Below, piece by piece: positions 1 to 7,895 of a stretch of DNA of 64,000 nt. How positions within the stretch are numbered: the first letter of the stretch is position 1; the number at the start of each line of letters is the position of its first letter. The notes under the pieces were generated by a model. The model was not told where the DNA came from, searched no databases, and saw nothing but the letters and a program-made list of their open reading frames with translations. Both the position numbers and the translations under genes were made by a program. The stretch is from an uncultured Bacteroidales bacterium (lineage in GTDB: Bacteria > Bacteroidota > Bacteroidia > Bacteroidales > UBA932), in contig CALVDE010000001.1 of the NCBI GenBank assembly GCA_944326265.1, positions 335,605 through 399,604 on the forward strand, read 5' to 3'.

Positions 1-99
1 GATCATTTGTCAGATACTCAATGTGATGGATTATATTGCGATGATGCGCTTGAAGAGTTTCTGGATGATAACAAAGAATACTTTGACAGCGATGAATAA
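1..99 (+). CDS. C-terminal end of an acidic phage protein (truncated by window edge)
   Basis: Frame 1 is open from the first base to a TAA at 97-99 and gives 32 residues ending FDSDE, very rich in Asp and Glu. The next gene starts inside it through an ATGAATAA overlap, the usual form of translational coupling in this operon. That coupling is the main reason to take it as a real gene end. No function can be read from so short a tail. Confidence 0.5.
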   Translation, partial: DHLSDTQCDGLYCDDALEEFLDDNKEYFDSDE

Positions 100-232
100 C
101 GATAAGCATTGTAGCAAGTGTAAGCACTTCTGGAGCAATCCGAAAGTCGGTCAGATGTATTGCTGTAAGCTGGCAAGGCGTATAACAGCGAGAAAGAAAG
201 CATGTAAGTATTATCAACAAAACAAACAATAA
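92..232 (+). CDS. Small cysteine-rich protein, zinc-ribbon-like
   Basis: A protein of 46 residues. It has a CSKC pair near the N-terminus, a CC pair near residue 24 and a further Cys near the end, a pattern that suggests a small metal-binding knuckle. The ATG at 92 is preferred over the in-frame ATG at 23 because it overlaps the upstream stop (ATGAATAA), while the longer form would run through the preceding gene. A second short protein of similar layout (HCRECKHSY...CP...DCCDKF) lies at 9612-9785 in the same phage, so this may be a small phage family. Function unknown. Confidence 0.55.
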   Translation: MNNDKHCSKCKHFWSNPKVGQMYCCKLARRITARKKACKYYQQNKQ

Positions 233-237
233 GTAGA

Positions 238-1062
238 ATGAAAAACAATGCAACAAAGAAAACGGATGTATTCCTGATCGATCCACGAAACATAGTCGTG
301 GAAGATGGCTTCAATGTCCGTAGAGATTTTGACCTGGATGAGTTGAAAGAACAAATCAAGGCGAAAGGGGTGCTGAATCCCCTGACCGTAATCGCTTTCA
401 AGGATGAAAACGGAGACGAGAAATACAGGCTGGTAGATGGAGAACGCAGATACCGTGCCACCATGATGGCTATTTCTGAGGGCGCGGATATTCCCTTTGT
501 GAAAGCGTTGAAGCGACCGCCAACAATGAGCCGCGAGGATCTGTACATAGAACAGATGATGAGGAATGAGGGAAAGCGTTTCACAGAATATGAGTGCGCC
601 CTGATGTTCCAGAGGTTCAAGGATGATTTCGGTTACTCACAGGTAGAGATAGCCGACAAGTTCAAAAAGTCAACGGCCTATGTGAGCAAATGCCTGTCGC
701 TGCTTGATCTGCCGCAGAAAATACAGGACATGATAGTCAGCAACCAGCTGTCGGTAAAGGCAGCAAGGGAGATATACGCCAATTATGATGACGGAGAAGA
801 GCAGGTTGTTGCTGCTGATAATGCCGTAAGATCAGCAAGGAACCAGGGTAGAAGGACTGCAACGAACAGAGAGGTTGCGGACTCAGCCAGGGAGGCCAGG
901 GAAGCAGGAATCATAGCTGATTCGTTGAGGAAGATCTGGGCTTATCTTGATGGTAATAGGACGGTGGATGTTGACTGTCTAATCGGACTTTTGGACAGAA
1001 ACAAGAATCTGCACCAGGCGATGGAGGAGTATAAAAAGCAAGATGCGGAGGGTCGGATATGA
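238..1062 (+). CDS. ParB/RepB/Spo0J-family protein
   Basis: 274 residues. The N-terminal ParB/Srx-like nuclease-fold domain covers about residues 8-110 and contains the conserved VDGERRYRA segment near residue 75. A helix-turn-helix region follows (YSQVEIADKFKKSTAYVSK, about 135-155). Partition proteins of this family bind centromere-like sites and, with their CTP-binding fold, spread along DNA. In phages they are often transcription or replication accessory factors. No ParA gene is adjacent, so plasmid-like partition is not supported by context; a regulatory or DNA-modifying role is equally possible. The gene overlaps the next by ATGA at 1059-1062. The family call is firm, the role is not. 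Confidence 0.85.
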   Translation: MKNNATKKTDVFLIDPRNIVVEDGFNVRRDFDLDELKEQIKAKGVLNPLTVIAFKDENGDEKYRLVDGERRYRATMMAISEGADIPFVKALKRPPTMSREDLYIEQMMRNEGKRFTEYECALMFQRFKDDFGYSQVEIADKFKKSTAYVSKCLSLLDLPQKIQDMIVSNQLSVKAAREIYANYDDGEEQVVAADNAVRSARNQGRRTATNREVADSAREAREAGIIADSLRKIWAYLDGNRTVDVDCLIGLLDRNKNLHQAMEEYKKQDAEGRI

Positions 1063-1466
1063 AAATGATGCGCATTTTGGCACTGGATGTTGACATGATG
1101 AAGCGTCTTGTTTATGCCGGGCTTGACTGTTCGGATGCAACACTGGAGTGGTGGCATTCCTCGGCAAAAGGGCTTTATGGCCTTGTATTCAAAGGCGTGA
1201 AAAATCCTGGAGACGGAGAACTGATCCCGGCATATACTCTTGAAGATATAATGGAGCGTCTGCCACGGTCTGTTGAGGGCCGTTATCAGTTGCTTGTTGG
1301 TAGAGCTGATGACAAATGGTGTGTTCAATATACCTTGATTGCGTATAATTGCGTGGAGGTCAAAATTGCAAAATACGGCATAACGCTGTTAGGTGCCGCT
1401 TGTCAAATGCTTCTCTGGTGCATTGAAAATGGATATGTAAAGACTGATAAGAATGGAGAAGATTGA
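1059..1466 (+). CDS. Phage hypothetical protein, 135 aa
   Basis: The start overlaps the ParB stop by ATGA and the 3' end overlaps the next gene by 14 nt, so it belongs to the same tightly packed operon. The sequence mixes hydrophobic and charged segments with no obvious signal peptide or strong membrane helix. It contains a WWH motif near residue 31 and a C-terminal hydrophobic stretch LLGAACQMLLWCI. Such small proteins are common in the early regions of Bacteroidetes phages. I do not recognise a family. Confidence 0.65.
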   Translation: MKMMRILALDVDMMKRLVYAGLDCSDATLEWWHSSAKGLYGLVFKGVKNPGDGELIPAYTLEDIMERLPRSVEGRYQLLVGRADDKWCVQYTLIAYNCVEVKIAKYGITLLGAACQMLLWCIENGYVKTDKNGED

Positions 1467-1659
1467 AATTACTTTTGAATTAAAGGCGATCGAGAATCCG
1501 CAAGGCCGGATTAAGGCAAAGATTCCGCGCAAGATTAAAAAGAGAATCATCAAAGTCGCAGGACGTGACTGGTATCGTGAGGCCCTGTCTCAGATGCAAT
1601 GGTTTTATGATGTGTTCGGATACCAAAAGTTTAATTTAAAAAAAATAGTAAAGAAATGA
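1453..1659 (+). CDS. Small basic phage protein, 68 aa
   Basis: Lysine- and arginine-rich (KIPRKIKKRIIK) with a C-terminal aromatic part (MQWFYDVFGYQKFNLKK). It overlaps the upstream gene by 14 nt and the downstream exonuclease start by ATGA at 1656-1659. The basic character suggests nucleic-acid binding, but this is inference only. No family recognised. Confidence 0.6.
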   Translation: MEKIEITFELKAIENPQGRIKAKIPRKIKKRIIKVAGRDWYREALSQMQWFYDVFGYQKFNLKKIVKK

Positions 1660-2228
1660 AAGTGTTGTTTTTTGACCTGGAGACAACAGGTACATTGGTG
1701 AGCAGGCATGGCATTCACCAGATTAGCGGAATGGTTGTTATTGACGGAGAGATCCGCGAGAAGTTCAATCTGCATGTCCGGCCAAATCCGAAAGCGGAGA
1801 TAGTCTAGGAGGCTCTGGATATAGCTGGTGTGACAAAGGAGAAAATTATGGAGTATCCACCGATGGAAGAGATTTACAGGCAGTTCGTTGACATGCTGTC
1901 AAAATATGTTGACAAGTATGACAGGCAAGACAAGTTCTTTCTTGCCGGGTACAACAATGCCTCGTTTGACAATCAGTTTCTCCGGGCGTGGTTCATCCAG
2001 AACGGAGACAAGTATTTCGGATCATGGTTCTGGAGCAATTCCATAGATGTAATGGTGCTTGCCACTCCGTACCTTGCCGCCAGACGTGCGGAAATGGAGA
2101 ATTTCAAGCAGGGGACGGTTGCAAGGTCTCTTGGCATTGATGTAGATCCCAACCGCTTGCATGATGCTCTCTATGACATTGAGATATGCAAGGCCATTTT
2201 TGACATTGTTTCACCACAAATGATATAG
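1656..2228 (+). pseudogene. DnaQ-like DEDDh 3'-5' exonuclease interrupted by an in-frame amber codon
   Basis: From the ATG at 1656 the frame encodes an Exo I motif (FDLETTG, residues 6-12) and stays open for 50 codons. It then meets TAG at 1806-1808 and continues in the same frame to 2228 with the rest of the fold: GYNNASFDNQFL (Exo II) and LHDALYDIEI (Exo III, with the catalytic His and Asp). The full-length reading is 190 codons, normal for a proofreading-type or RNase T-like exonuclease. Downstream of the stop, translation could restart at GTG 1830 or ATG 1848, but that product would lack the first catalytic Asp/Glu pair. TAG is used as a normal stop in neighbouring genes (2226-2228, 2554-2556), so phage-wide amber recoding is unlikely. 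A point mutation, a sequencing error or host suppression are the alternatives. Confidence 0.8.
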
Positions 2229-2232
2229 GAAT

Positions 2233-2556
2233 ATGGCAAAGAAGAAAGAAAAGACATTCGAGCCGATGCCGGATGATCTTCTTGCACTACAGGATGAGTA
2301 TATTTCCGTTGATGCCGAAATAGCCAGGTTGGATGAGCGGAAGAAACAACTGCAAGATAAGATCCTGGAGCTTATGCGGACCCATGATTTGAAGAAAGCG
2401 GAGAATGAGCGGATACGGATCTCGTATATTGCTCCGTCAGTGAGAAAGACTTTTGACAGAGCCCGTTTTCAGGAAGAGCATGGGGACATGTATGAGAAGT
2501 ATCTTATAAATAGCGAGACGCAGCCGTCAGTTAGAATATCAATCAAAAACAAATAG
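2233..2556 (+). CDS. Coiled-coil phage protein, Gp157-like
   Basis: 107 residues. Residues 15-60 are a heptad-rich helix (DEYISVDAEIARLDERKKQLQDKI as two overlapping parts), followed by a short beta-prone tail containing RISYIAPSVRKTFD. This layout resembles the Siphovirus Gp157 family, small proteins next to recombination nucleases, but the match is by eye only. It lies 4 nt after the exonuclease and 3 nt before the next gene. Similar proteins elsewhere have been linked to phage resistance, but nothing here shows that role. Confidence 0.6.
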   Translation: MAKKKEKTFEPMPDDLLALQDEYISVDAEIARLDERKKQLQDKILELMRTHDLKKAENERIRISYIAPSVRKTFDRARFQEEHGDMYEKYLINSETQPSVRISIKNK

Positions 2557-2559
2557 AAC

Positions 2560-3006
2560 ATGGAACAAAGAAAATTAATCCGTCCACGGTTACATGTGAA
2601 CGGTCCTGATGACAGGAAAAAGAGAGTGAAGATAGCTTTCCCACCCTATTGGGAAAAACGCAGAAACAGGCTTAACGCAGAATTTGTCAGGGAAGTCGAG
2701 GAAACTGTTGTAAAGGAAGTGGAGGAATCGGATGATTACGGCTTTTACAAGACGGGGATGTTCCTGTATAAGTCCGTGGCTGTTGTAGTTAAGCGAGACA
2801 ACGGCCTGTGGAGCCTCCATATCATGAGCGAGCATCCTGTAGGTCTGCCTCTGATAAGGGAAGTGCGTTATAAGTTTTTGCCTGACAATCTTCTTATGGC
2901 GCAGCTGTTCCCGTCCAGGGAGGAGGACAGTCAGCTTAGTGGCGTGATGCTTCATGAAGTGCCAACGAAGGAAGTGGATGAGGAGGACAGTGATGAGCAG
3001 GCATAA
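2560..3006 (+). CDS. Conserved phage hypothetical protein, 148 aa
   Basis: A basic N-terminus, a central alpha/beta region (residues 50-115, with SLHIMSEHPVGLPLIREVRY) and a strongly acidic tail EVDEEDSDEQA. The downstream nuclease starts 14 nt before this gene ends, suggesting coupled translation. Its position between a recombination-type exonuclease and a VRR-NUC nuclease suggests a DNA-metabolism accessory role, but no catalytic motif is visible. Confidence 0.65.
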   Translation: MEQRKLIRPRLHVNGPDDRKKRVKIAFPPYWEKRRNRLNAEFVREVEETVVKEVEESDDYGFYKTGMFLYKSVAVVVKRDNGLWSLHIMSEHPVGLPLIREVRYKFLPDNLLMAQLFPSREEDSQLSGVMLHEVPTKEVDEEDSDEQA

Positions 3007-3373
3007 TGAAAGCCAGTTACAGCAGTGCTGTGTAAAATGGTTCCGTCTACAGTACCCTGGTCTTTCCAGGGTACTGTTCGCGGTACCAAATGGTGGTAAG
3101 CGGCTGAAAACAGAAGCTTCCATTATGTTCGGAGAGGGAGTTGTCAGCGGTGTGTCGGATCTTATTCTTCTTGTACCGAATAAAACATATCATGCACTCT
3201 GTATCGAACTTAAGTGGGGTGACGGTAAACAGACTGATAATCAAAGAATTTGGCAAGAGGCAGTGGAGGGGTTAGGGTATAAATATGTGATCTGCCGTAC
3301 ATTTGATGAGTTTTACAGTGAGGTAAACGGGTATCTATCAGATACTATATTTATCAAAAAGTGTGTCTATTAA
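2993..3373 (+). CDS. VRR-NUC domain nuclease
   Basis: 126 residues from the ATG at 2993, which has AGGAGG 8-13 nt upstream; the in-frame ATG at 2954 lies well inside the previous gene. Key motifs are PNGGKR (about 29-34), SGVSDLILL with the catalytic Asp, and CIELKWG with the E-x-K of the PD-(D/E)XK fold. Stand-alone VRR-NUC proteins are common in phages and act as small structure-specific or nicking endonucleases. It is the last gene of the first early operon; a promoter and operator follow directly. Confidence 0.85.
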   Translation: MSRHNESQLQQCCVKWFRLQYPGLSRVLFAVPNGGKRLKTEASIMFGEGVVSGVSDLILLVPNKTYHALCIELKWGDGKQTDNQRIWQEAVEGLGYKYVICRTFDEFYSEVNGYLSDTIFIKKCVY

Positions 3374-3394
3374 ACACATATATTGTTATCTTTG
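3361..3394 (+). promoter_or_regulatory. Operator copy 1 plus -7 promoter box
   Basis: GTGTGTCTATTAAACACAT at 3361-3379 is an imperfect dyad and is followed by the -7 box TATCTTTG at 3387-3394. The dyad covers the space where the -33 element would sit. It drives the gene starting at 3423. The same dyad recurs five more times in the phage. Confidence 0.65.
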
Positions 3395-3422
3395 TACCAT
3401 TAATACAATAAATTTAAAGCGT

Positions 3423-3911
3423 ATGTTGGCATTAGTAATTTTATCGTTGCTCCTGGTTCTTTTCCTGGTGGCGTTTTATTATTTCGCAGGGTATTTTGTA
3501 AACAAGTGTATGCCTAAGATATACTTGAAACAAGGAGATGTCATGTACATTTTCCTGGACGATGAGTACAATAGGAGTGCGACAATTTCAAGTGTGACCA
3601 AAAGCAAAATAGTGATCTATGATAAATTGCCTTTGCCTTTGACATATAGAGGAAAATTTTACGCTGTAGGAGAGGATGCTGCCGATGGTGGCAAATTTAT
3701 ATATGTTTCAAAGCATTATCATGTGATACCGTGCCGGATTGTAGAGCGTTTCCGCAAGCGTTTCGGACTGCCGGAGGATATAGATAATCTGCCGGAGACA
3801 GAGGCGGTTGAGGATGTTGAGGCCGTATCAGAGGGACATGATGCTGATGGGGAAAATGAAGACAGCTATGCAGACGGACAGGAGGAAGATGTATGCGGTG
3901 TAGCGATATAA
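3423..3911 (+). CDS. Membrane-anchored phage protein with acidic tail
   Basis: The ATG at 3423 is chosen because the promoter -7 box lies at 3387-3394, so an upstream start at 3363 would precede the transcript. The protein is 162 residues. It has a long N-terminal membrane helix (about residues 2-26, LVILSLLLVLFLVAFYYFAG) and a soluble domain with a short beta-rich part (KQGDVMYIFLDDE), and it ends in an acidic, low-complexity tail of about 40 residues. An N-in single-pass topology is likely. Promoter-proximal membrane proteins in prophages are often superinfection or lysis related, but the sequence shows no decisive motif. Confidence 0.65.
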   Translation: MLALVILSLLLVLFLVAFYYFAGYFVNKCMPKIYLKQGDVMYIFLDDEYNRSATISSVTKSKIVIYDKLPLPLTYRGKFYAVGEDAADGGKFIYVSKHYHVIPCRIVERFRKRFGLPEDIDNLPETEAVEDVEAVSEGHDADGENEDSYADGQEEDVCGVAI

Positions 3912-4996
3912 CATACCGTCCCTTGTCGGAGCTGGTGCTTCTGGAGGCTAATCCGAGGACTATTAAGAAAGCGGATATGGATCGGCTTGTAGATAGTATC
4001 AAGATTTATGGCTTCTGGAAGCACCGTCCCATAACGCTGTCAAATCGGACGGGGAAACTGGTAGTGATAGCAGGAAACCAGCGTTTGAAAGCAGCTAAGA
4101 AATTGAAGCTTAAAGAAGTACCGACTGTTGTTTATTCTGATTTGACGGAAGAAGAGGAGAAAAATATCATTATCCGTGACAATATCAATAATGGGGAGTG
4201 GGATTTCAATGCGCTGAAAGTGGATGATATTTGGAAAGATACTGATTTTGATTTTATGGGACTGTCAATCCCGGAAGATGCAGATCCCAAGAGGTCAAGG
4301 AAGAAAGCGATAGATGAGGATGATCCGAAAGATGTTGCCGGGAGCGAAGATGAAACAGAGGAAGAGAGTGATGATGCGAATGAAAAGGAGGCTTTTTACC
4401 GCTCTATGTTCAAGGATGTGCTGTATGAGAGTGACAACATTTTTGAGATTCCGAATTTGCTTCTTGATATGCAGGCCGGGAAGCTGGAACTGCCTTTATC
4501 TCCGTGGGGAGCAAACAGCCGCTTGAGGAAAGATGTATCTACCTATCATTTTTATGTTGATGATTATAGGTTTGAGGCTCTTTTCAAGGATCCTATCAAC
4601 TTGCTTACAAGTGGCTGCAAAGCGGTGGTAGAGCCGAATTGTAGTTGCCACGACCAGACACCTATAGCGTGGGGCCTACAGCTCATTTACAAAAAGCGGT
4701 GGTTGTCCCGTTATCTCCAGGAGTGCGGTATAATGGTGTATGCGGACTTGAATGTATCTCACAAATTCATAGAATACAACAAAATGGGGATTCCGAAAGG
4801 ATATAATGCTTTTGCCACACGTGGGCTGGACGGGTGGATGGAAAGTCTCAAATTGGATCTCCAGGTAGCGCAGGAAATTTCCGGGCTTGAAAAGCCTAAC
4901 CTACTTGTTTACGGAGGCGGTAAGGATGTGCAAGCATTTTGCCGGAAACACGGGCTGTTGTATGTAACTGATTTTATCAATGCAAAAAAGAAGTAG
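3893..4996 (+). CDS. ParB-like domain fused to DUF4417-type domain
   Basis: 367 residues in two parts. Residues about 5-110 form a ParB/Srx-like domain with the motif AGNQRLKAAK where ParB proteins have GERR-type residues. An acidic linker rich in Asp and Glu follows (about 125-165). Residues about 180-365 match the DUF4417 pattern: GCKAVVEPNCSCHD, ADLNVSHKF, IPKGYNAFATRG and VYGGGK. ParB-like N-termini with the NQR-type motif occur in phage proteins that modify or nick DNA and in methyltransferase-associated proteins. DUF4417 proteins have no established activity. The gene overlaps its upstream neighbour by 19 nt. Confidence 0.75.
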   Translation: MRCSDITYRPLSELVLLEANPRTIKKADMDRLVDSIKIYGFWKHRPITLSNRTGKLVVIAGNQRLKAAKKLKLKEVPTVVYSDLTEEEEKNIIIRDNINNGEWDFNALKVDDIWKDTDFDFMGLSIPEDADPKRSRKKAIDEDDPKDVAGSEDETEEESDDANEKEAFYRSMFKDVLYESDNIFEIPNLLLDMQAGKLELPLSPWGANSRLRKDVSTYHFYVDDYRFEALFKDPINLLTSGCKAVVEPNCSCHDQTPIAWGLQLIYKKRWLSRYLQECGIMVYADLNVSHKFIEYNKMGIPKGYNAFATRGLDGWMESLKLDLQVAQEISGLEKPNLLVYGGGKDVQAFCRKHGLLYVTDFINAKKK

Positions 4997-4999
4997 TAC

Positions 5000-5605
5000 A
5001 TGGGAAGAAATTCAAGCGGAACACGTGGCGGTTTACAGCCGGGTGATGCCACGTTTAAAGGGAAAATATCAAAGGTCGAGCCGTTGGTGAACATGAAAGA
5101 TCCAGCAGTCTACAAAGCGACCAAAGAAGCCATTTCCAGATACCACGCTGTTATGGGAGTGCGGCAGAGGAATGTAAAGCTAGCGGATCTTCCGGCAGGA
5201 ACATACGGAGTTCATGTCACAACAAACGGTAAGTCTGATGGCGTGTATCTTAATAAGGCCCATTTCAATCAGTCCAAAAAGACGATTGAGACATCACATA
5301 AAAGGGGATATGCGAGCGGTTGGAGTACGAAGACCAACAAGCCTATAGCGCATACCGTGACGCACGAGCTTGCACATGCGACATGGAATCAACACATGAC
5401 AGGAGCCAAGCAGAAAGCGGCTGGTAAGGAAATCAATAAGCTGTACACTCAGTGGCGTAAGGATAAGAAGAAGTCAGGCTATGGAAAATATGCCGAGACG
5501 AATGTCAGCGAGTTCTGGGCGGAGACGGTCACAAAAGCCGTTCATGGAAAGTCCGACAAGTACACCACAAAGGTCAAGGCGATAGCAAAAAAATATAAAT
5601 TATAA
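5000..5605 (+). CDS. HELAH zincin metallopeptidase-like protein
   Basis: 201 residues. THELAHATW (about residues 120-128) is a classical HExxH zinc motif, with a probable third ligand in NVSEFWAE about 40 residues later, as in gluzincins. The flanks are Lys-rich and no signal peptide is present, so it should act in the cytoplasm or be packaged in the virion. Its place just before the terminase genes would fit a head maturation or injected protein, but phage maturation proteases are normally of other folds. An internal protease aimed at host proteins is an alternative. Fold confidence is good, role unknown. Confidence 0.7.
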   Translation: MGRNSSGTRGGLQPGDATFKGKISKVEPLVNMKDPAVYKATKEAISRYHAVMGVRQRNVKLADLPAGTYGVHVTTNGKSDGVYLNKAHFNQSKKTIETSHKRGYASGWSTKTNKPIAHTVTHELAHATWNQHMTGAKQKAAGKEINKLYTQWRKDKKKSGYGKYAETNVSEFWAETVTKAVHGKSDKYTTKVKAIAKKYKL

Positions 5606-5630
5606 CTTTGTGAAATAAACTTTTAATGAA

Positions 5631-5858
5631 ATGAGAAAAATTGAACTTACAGAAAAGCAAATCGAAGTGATTCATCAGCAGCTCAATGGAGAAATTGAGG
5701 TTCACAGTGCTACCGAGGAACAGCAGAAATTGCTCATGGAGGTGATAGACATGGCTGATGTAATCCTGGAGGAAGAAGATGCCTATGATGAGCTGGAGAG
5801 GCAGGGAAATGATCTCATCCAGTGGTTCTGGGACAAGTATCAGGCACAGCAGAACTAA
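5631..5858 (+). CDS. Small acidic helical phage protein, 75 aa
   Basis: Predominantly helical and acidic (EEEDAYDELERQ). The gene ends 20 nt before a clear hairpin terminator, marking the end of this early operon. No recognisable family. Confidence 0.6.
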   Translation: MRKIELTEKQIEVIHQQLNGEIEVHSATEEQQKLLMEVIDMADVILEEEDAYDELERQGNDLIQWFWDKYQAQQN

Positions 5859-5878
5859 AGAAATTTGAAGTGAAGAAG

Positions 5879-5907
5879 ATCAGGTATATCGGTGCCTGAT
5901 TTTCTTT
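5879..5907 (+). terminator. Intrinsic terminator of the early operon
   Basis: ATCAGG (5879-5884) pairs with CCTGAT (5895-5900) across a ten-base loop and is followed by a T-rich run TTTCTTT. It separates the 3.4-5.9 kb genes from the packaging operon. Confidence 0.6.
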
Positions 5908-5915
5908 GCGTAAAA

Positions 5916-5934
5916 GTGTGTTTAATAAACGCAT
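5916..5934 (+). promoter_or_regulatory. Operator copy 2, upstream of the packaging operon
   Basis: GTGTGTTTAATAAACGCAT is an almost perfect dyad about an AAT centre, in the gap before the terminase genes. A clear -7 box is not visible downstream. A near match TTTCTTTG lies just upstream (5899-5907 region), so the operator could sit over the transcript start, as in the copy at 15,291. Confidence 0.55.
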
Positions 5935-5974
5935 TTTTACGTGTGTAAATGTCAAACGGTTAATAAACGGTTGA

Positions 5975-6460
5975 TTGGTAGGAAATAAGAACATAGGAGA
6001 GTATGGAAAGGCCACGCGCTTTTCAAGTGAGAACCAGCCAAAGCGCAATGGCCGGAAGCCACGCCTTTATAAGCAGCTGAAAGCGATGATAGGCCAGAGC
6101 GTGGGGCATGAGTTGGAGAAAGAGGATTATTTTAATATAATCCGTTTCATAATGGAGCGCACTCCCAAAGAGCTTGAATTACTGTTAAAGGATGCAAGCG
6201 GACAGCCCAACAAGGATACTCCTATCTGGGTGCTCAATATTATTTCAGCAATCAACACAGATATTCGTTTCGGCAGGACATCTACTATAGAGATGATCTT
6301 TGACCGTGTTTTCGGCAAGGCGTGTCAGCCTATAGAGGGGGAATTGAGCGCGACTGTCAGGAGCAATGATATGGATCTTTCAGCCCTGACCACAGAAGAG
6401 CTTCTACAGTACAATAATCTTCTTGAAAAAATAAAGGGAAAGGATGGCAAGAGGCAGTAA
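5975..6460 (+). CDS. Probable terminase small subunit
   Basis: 161 residues ending in a 17-nt overlap with the terminase large subunit, the classical position of TerS. The N-terminus TRFSSENQPKRNGRKP resembles the opening of many small phage DNA-binding proteins (DUF5681-type), and the remainder is helical. The start is TTG at 5975, the first codon after an in-frame TGA; no ATG exists in this frame before the conserved TRFSS segment. The closest ATG (6003) is out of frame. The position argument is strong, the sequence argument moderate. Confidence 0.65.
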   Translation: MVGNKNIGEYGKATRFSSENQPKRNGRKPRLYKQLKAMIGQSVGHELEKEDYFNIIRFIMERTPKELELLLKDASGQPNKDTPIWVLNIISAINTDIRFGRTSTIEMIFDRVFGKACQPIEGELSATVRSNDMDLSALTTEELLQYNNLLEKIKGKDGKRQ

Positions 6461-7874
6461 GGAGATAGCGGTCCCCGTAGATCTTGCAGTCAAGACTGAA
6501 CTGTTCAGGCGTGGCTGTTTTGATTTCATTGTCTGTCAGGACGGCAAGAGGCATGACAAGCAGGAGGAGGCTTTGCAGATACTGACCGACAATGAGCATG
6601 TTGAGATACTTTACGGAGGTGCGGCTGGTGGGGCGAAGTCCTGGACAGGTGCCGCCTGGCTTCTCTTCATGAGCCTTTGTTATCCCGGGACCAAGTGGTT
6701 TATTGGCCGTGCGGAGTTGAAGAGAATAACGCAGAGTACATACATTACGTTCAAGAAAGTATGTACGCGCTATGGCTGTCCAGATGGACTATGGCACTAT
6801 AATGCAAATCTGAACTATATAGAGTTCTATAATGGGTCAAGAATAGACTTTCTTGACCTGAAATATGTTCCATCAGATCCTCTCTATGAGCGGTACGGAT
6901 CGATAGAGTTCACAGGTGGCTGGATTGAGGAGGGCGGAGAGGTGAATTTCGGAGCGTATGACACACTGAAAACACGTGTGGGAAGAAGCATGAACGCTGA
7001 GTATGGTCTGAAAAGAAAATTGTTCATTACGTGTAACCCCAAGAAAAACTGGCTATATGATTTGTTCTACAAACTGGCTCTGACCAAAAAACTGCCTGAT
7101 TACAGATATTATATTCCTTGTCTTGTCCAGGAGAATCTTTTCATAGACCCAGACTATATAGAGGGACTTAAGACTACTTCCGACAAGGTGAAGTACGAGC
7201 GTCTATTCAAGGGTAACTGGGAGTACGACGATAACCCCAATTCCCTTTGTTCCCATGACGCTATTATGGCGATATTCGGAAACAGGATCGCAAGGACAAC
7301 TGGCATTAACTACCTTACTGGTGACATTGCCCGTTTCGGTGCCGATTATGCGAGAATAGCGGTTTGGGATGGGTGGAAAATCATAGATCTGAGATGCTTT
7401 CCTATCAGCAAGACAACCGATATTCAGGCGTACATTATCAGGTGCCAGAAGAAGTACAGGATACCCAATTACCGATGCATTGTTGATGAGGACGGTGTGG
7501 GCGGTGGTGTTGTGGACAATTGCGGTATTCAGGGATTTGTGAACAACAGCCGGGCATTGAAAGACGAGAATTATCAGAATCTACAGGCGCAGTGCGGTTA
7601 CAAGCTGGCCGAGCATATCAATGCCTCAGATGTAGGTATTGACGAGGATTTGATCAGCCAGGCCGACAAGGATCAGATTGCAAGGGAACTGGAGCAGTTG
7701 CAGACCTGGAAGCCGGACGATGACGGGACATTGAAGCTGAAACCCAAGGAGGCGATAAAGGAGGATCTGGGATGTTCTCCAGACTGGAGGGATATGATGC
7801 TTATGAGAGCGTGGTTTGATTACAATGAGTACGACATACCTGACGATATAGAACGCAGGCTGGGAATTGATTAA
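6444..7874 (+). CDS. Terminase large subunit
   Basis: 476 residues, normal length. The ATPase domain has a Walker A variant GGAAGGAKS (residues 58-66) and an acidic Walker B-like FTGGWIEEGGEV near residue 155. The C-terminal RNase H-like nuclease opens with YLTGDIARFGAD near residue 287 and carries VDEDGVGGGVVD near residue 346, matching the conserved acidic residues of TerL nucleases. The protein powers DNA packaging into the prohead and cuts the concatemer. It sits between the small subunit (overlapping) and the portal gene (21 nt gap). Confidence 0.95.
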   Translation: MARGSKEIAVPVDLAVKTELFRRGCFDFIVCQDGKRHDKQEEALQILTDNEHVEILYGGAAGGAKSWTGAAWLLFMSLCYPGTKWFIGRAELKRITQSTYITFKKVCTRYGCPDGLWHYNANLNYIEFYNGSRIDFLDLKYVPSDPLYERYGSIEFTGGWIEEGGEVNFGAYDTLKTRVGRSMNAEYGLKRKLFITCNPKKNWLYDLFYKLALTKKLPDYRYYIPCLVQENLFIDPDYIEGLKTTSDKVKYERLFKGNWEYDDNPNSLCSHDAIMAIFGNRIARTTGINYLTGDIARFGADYARIAVWDGWKIIDLRCFPISKTTDIQAYIIRCQKKYRIPNYRCIVDEDGVGGGVVDNCGIQGFVNNSRALKDENYQNLQAQCGYKLAEHINASDVGIDEDLISQADKDQIARELEQLQTWKPDDDGTLKLKPKEAIKEDLGCSPDWRDMMLMRAWFDYNEYDIPDDIERRLGID

Positions 7875-7895
7875 CCAAGTAAATTTTATGATAAT

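Noticed and set aside
1806..1808. TAG recoded as a sense codon in this phage
   Set aside because: TAG ends other genes in the same region (2226-2228, 2554-2556, 21153-21155) and no other long gene here contains an in-frame TAG.
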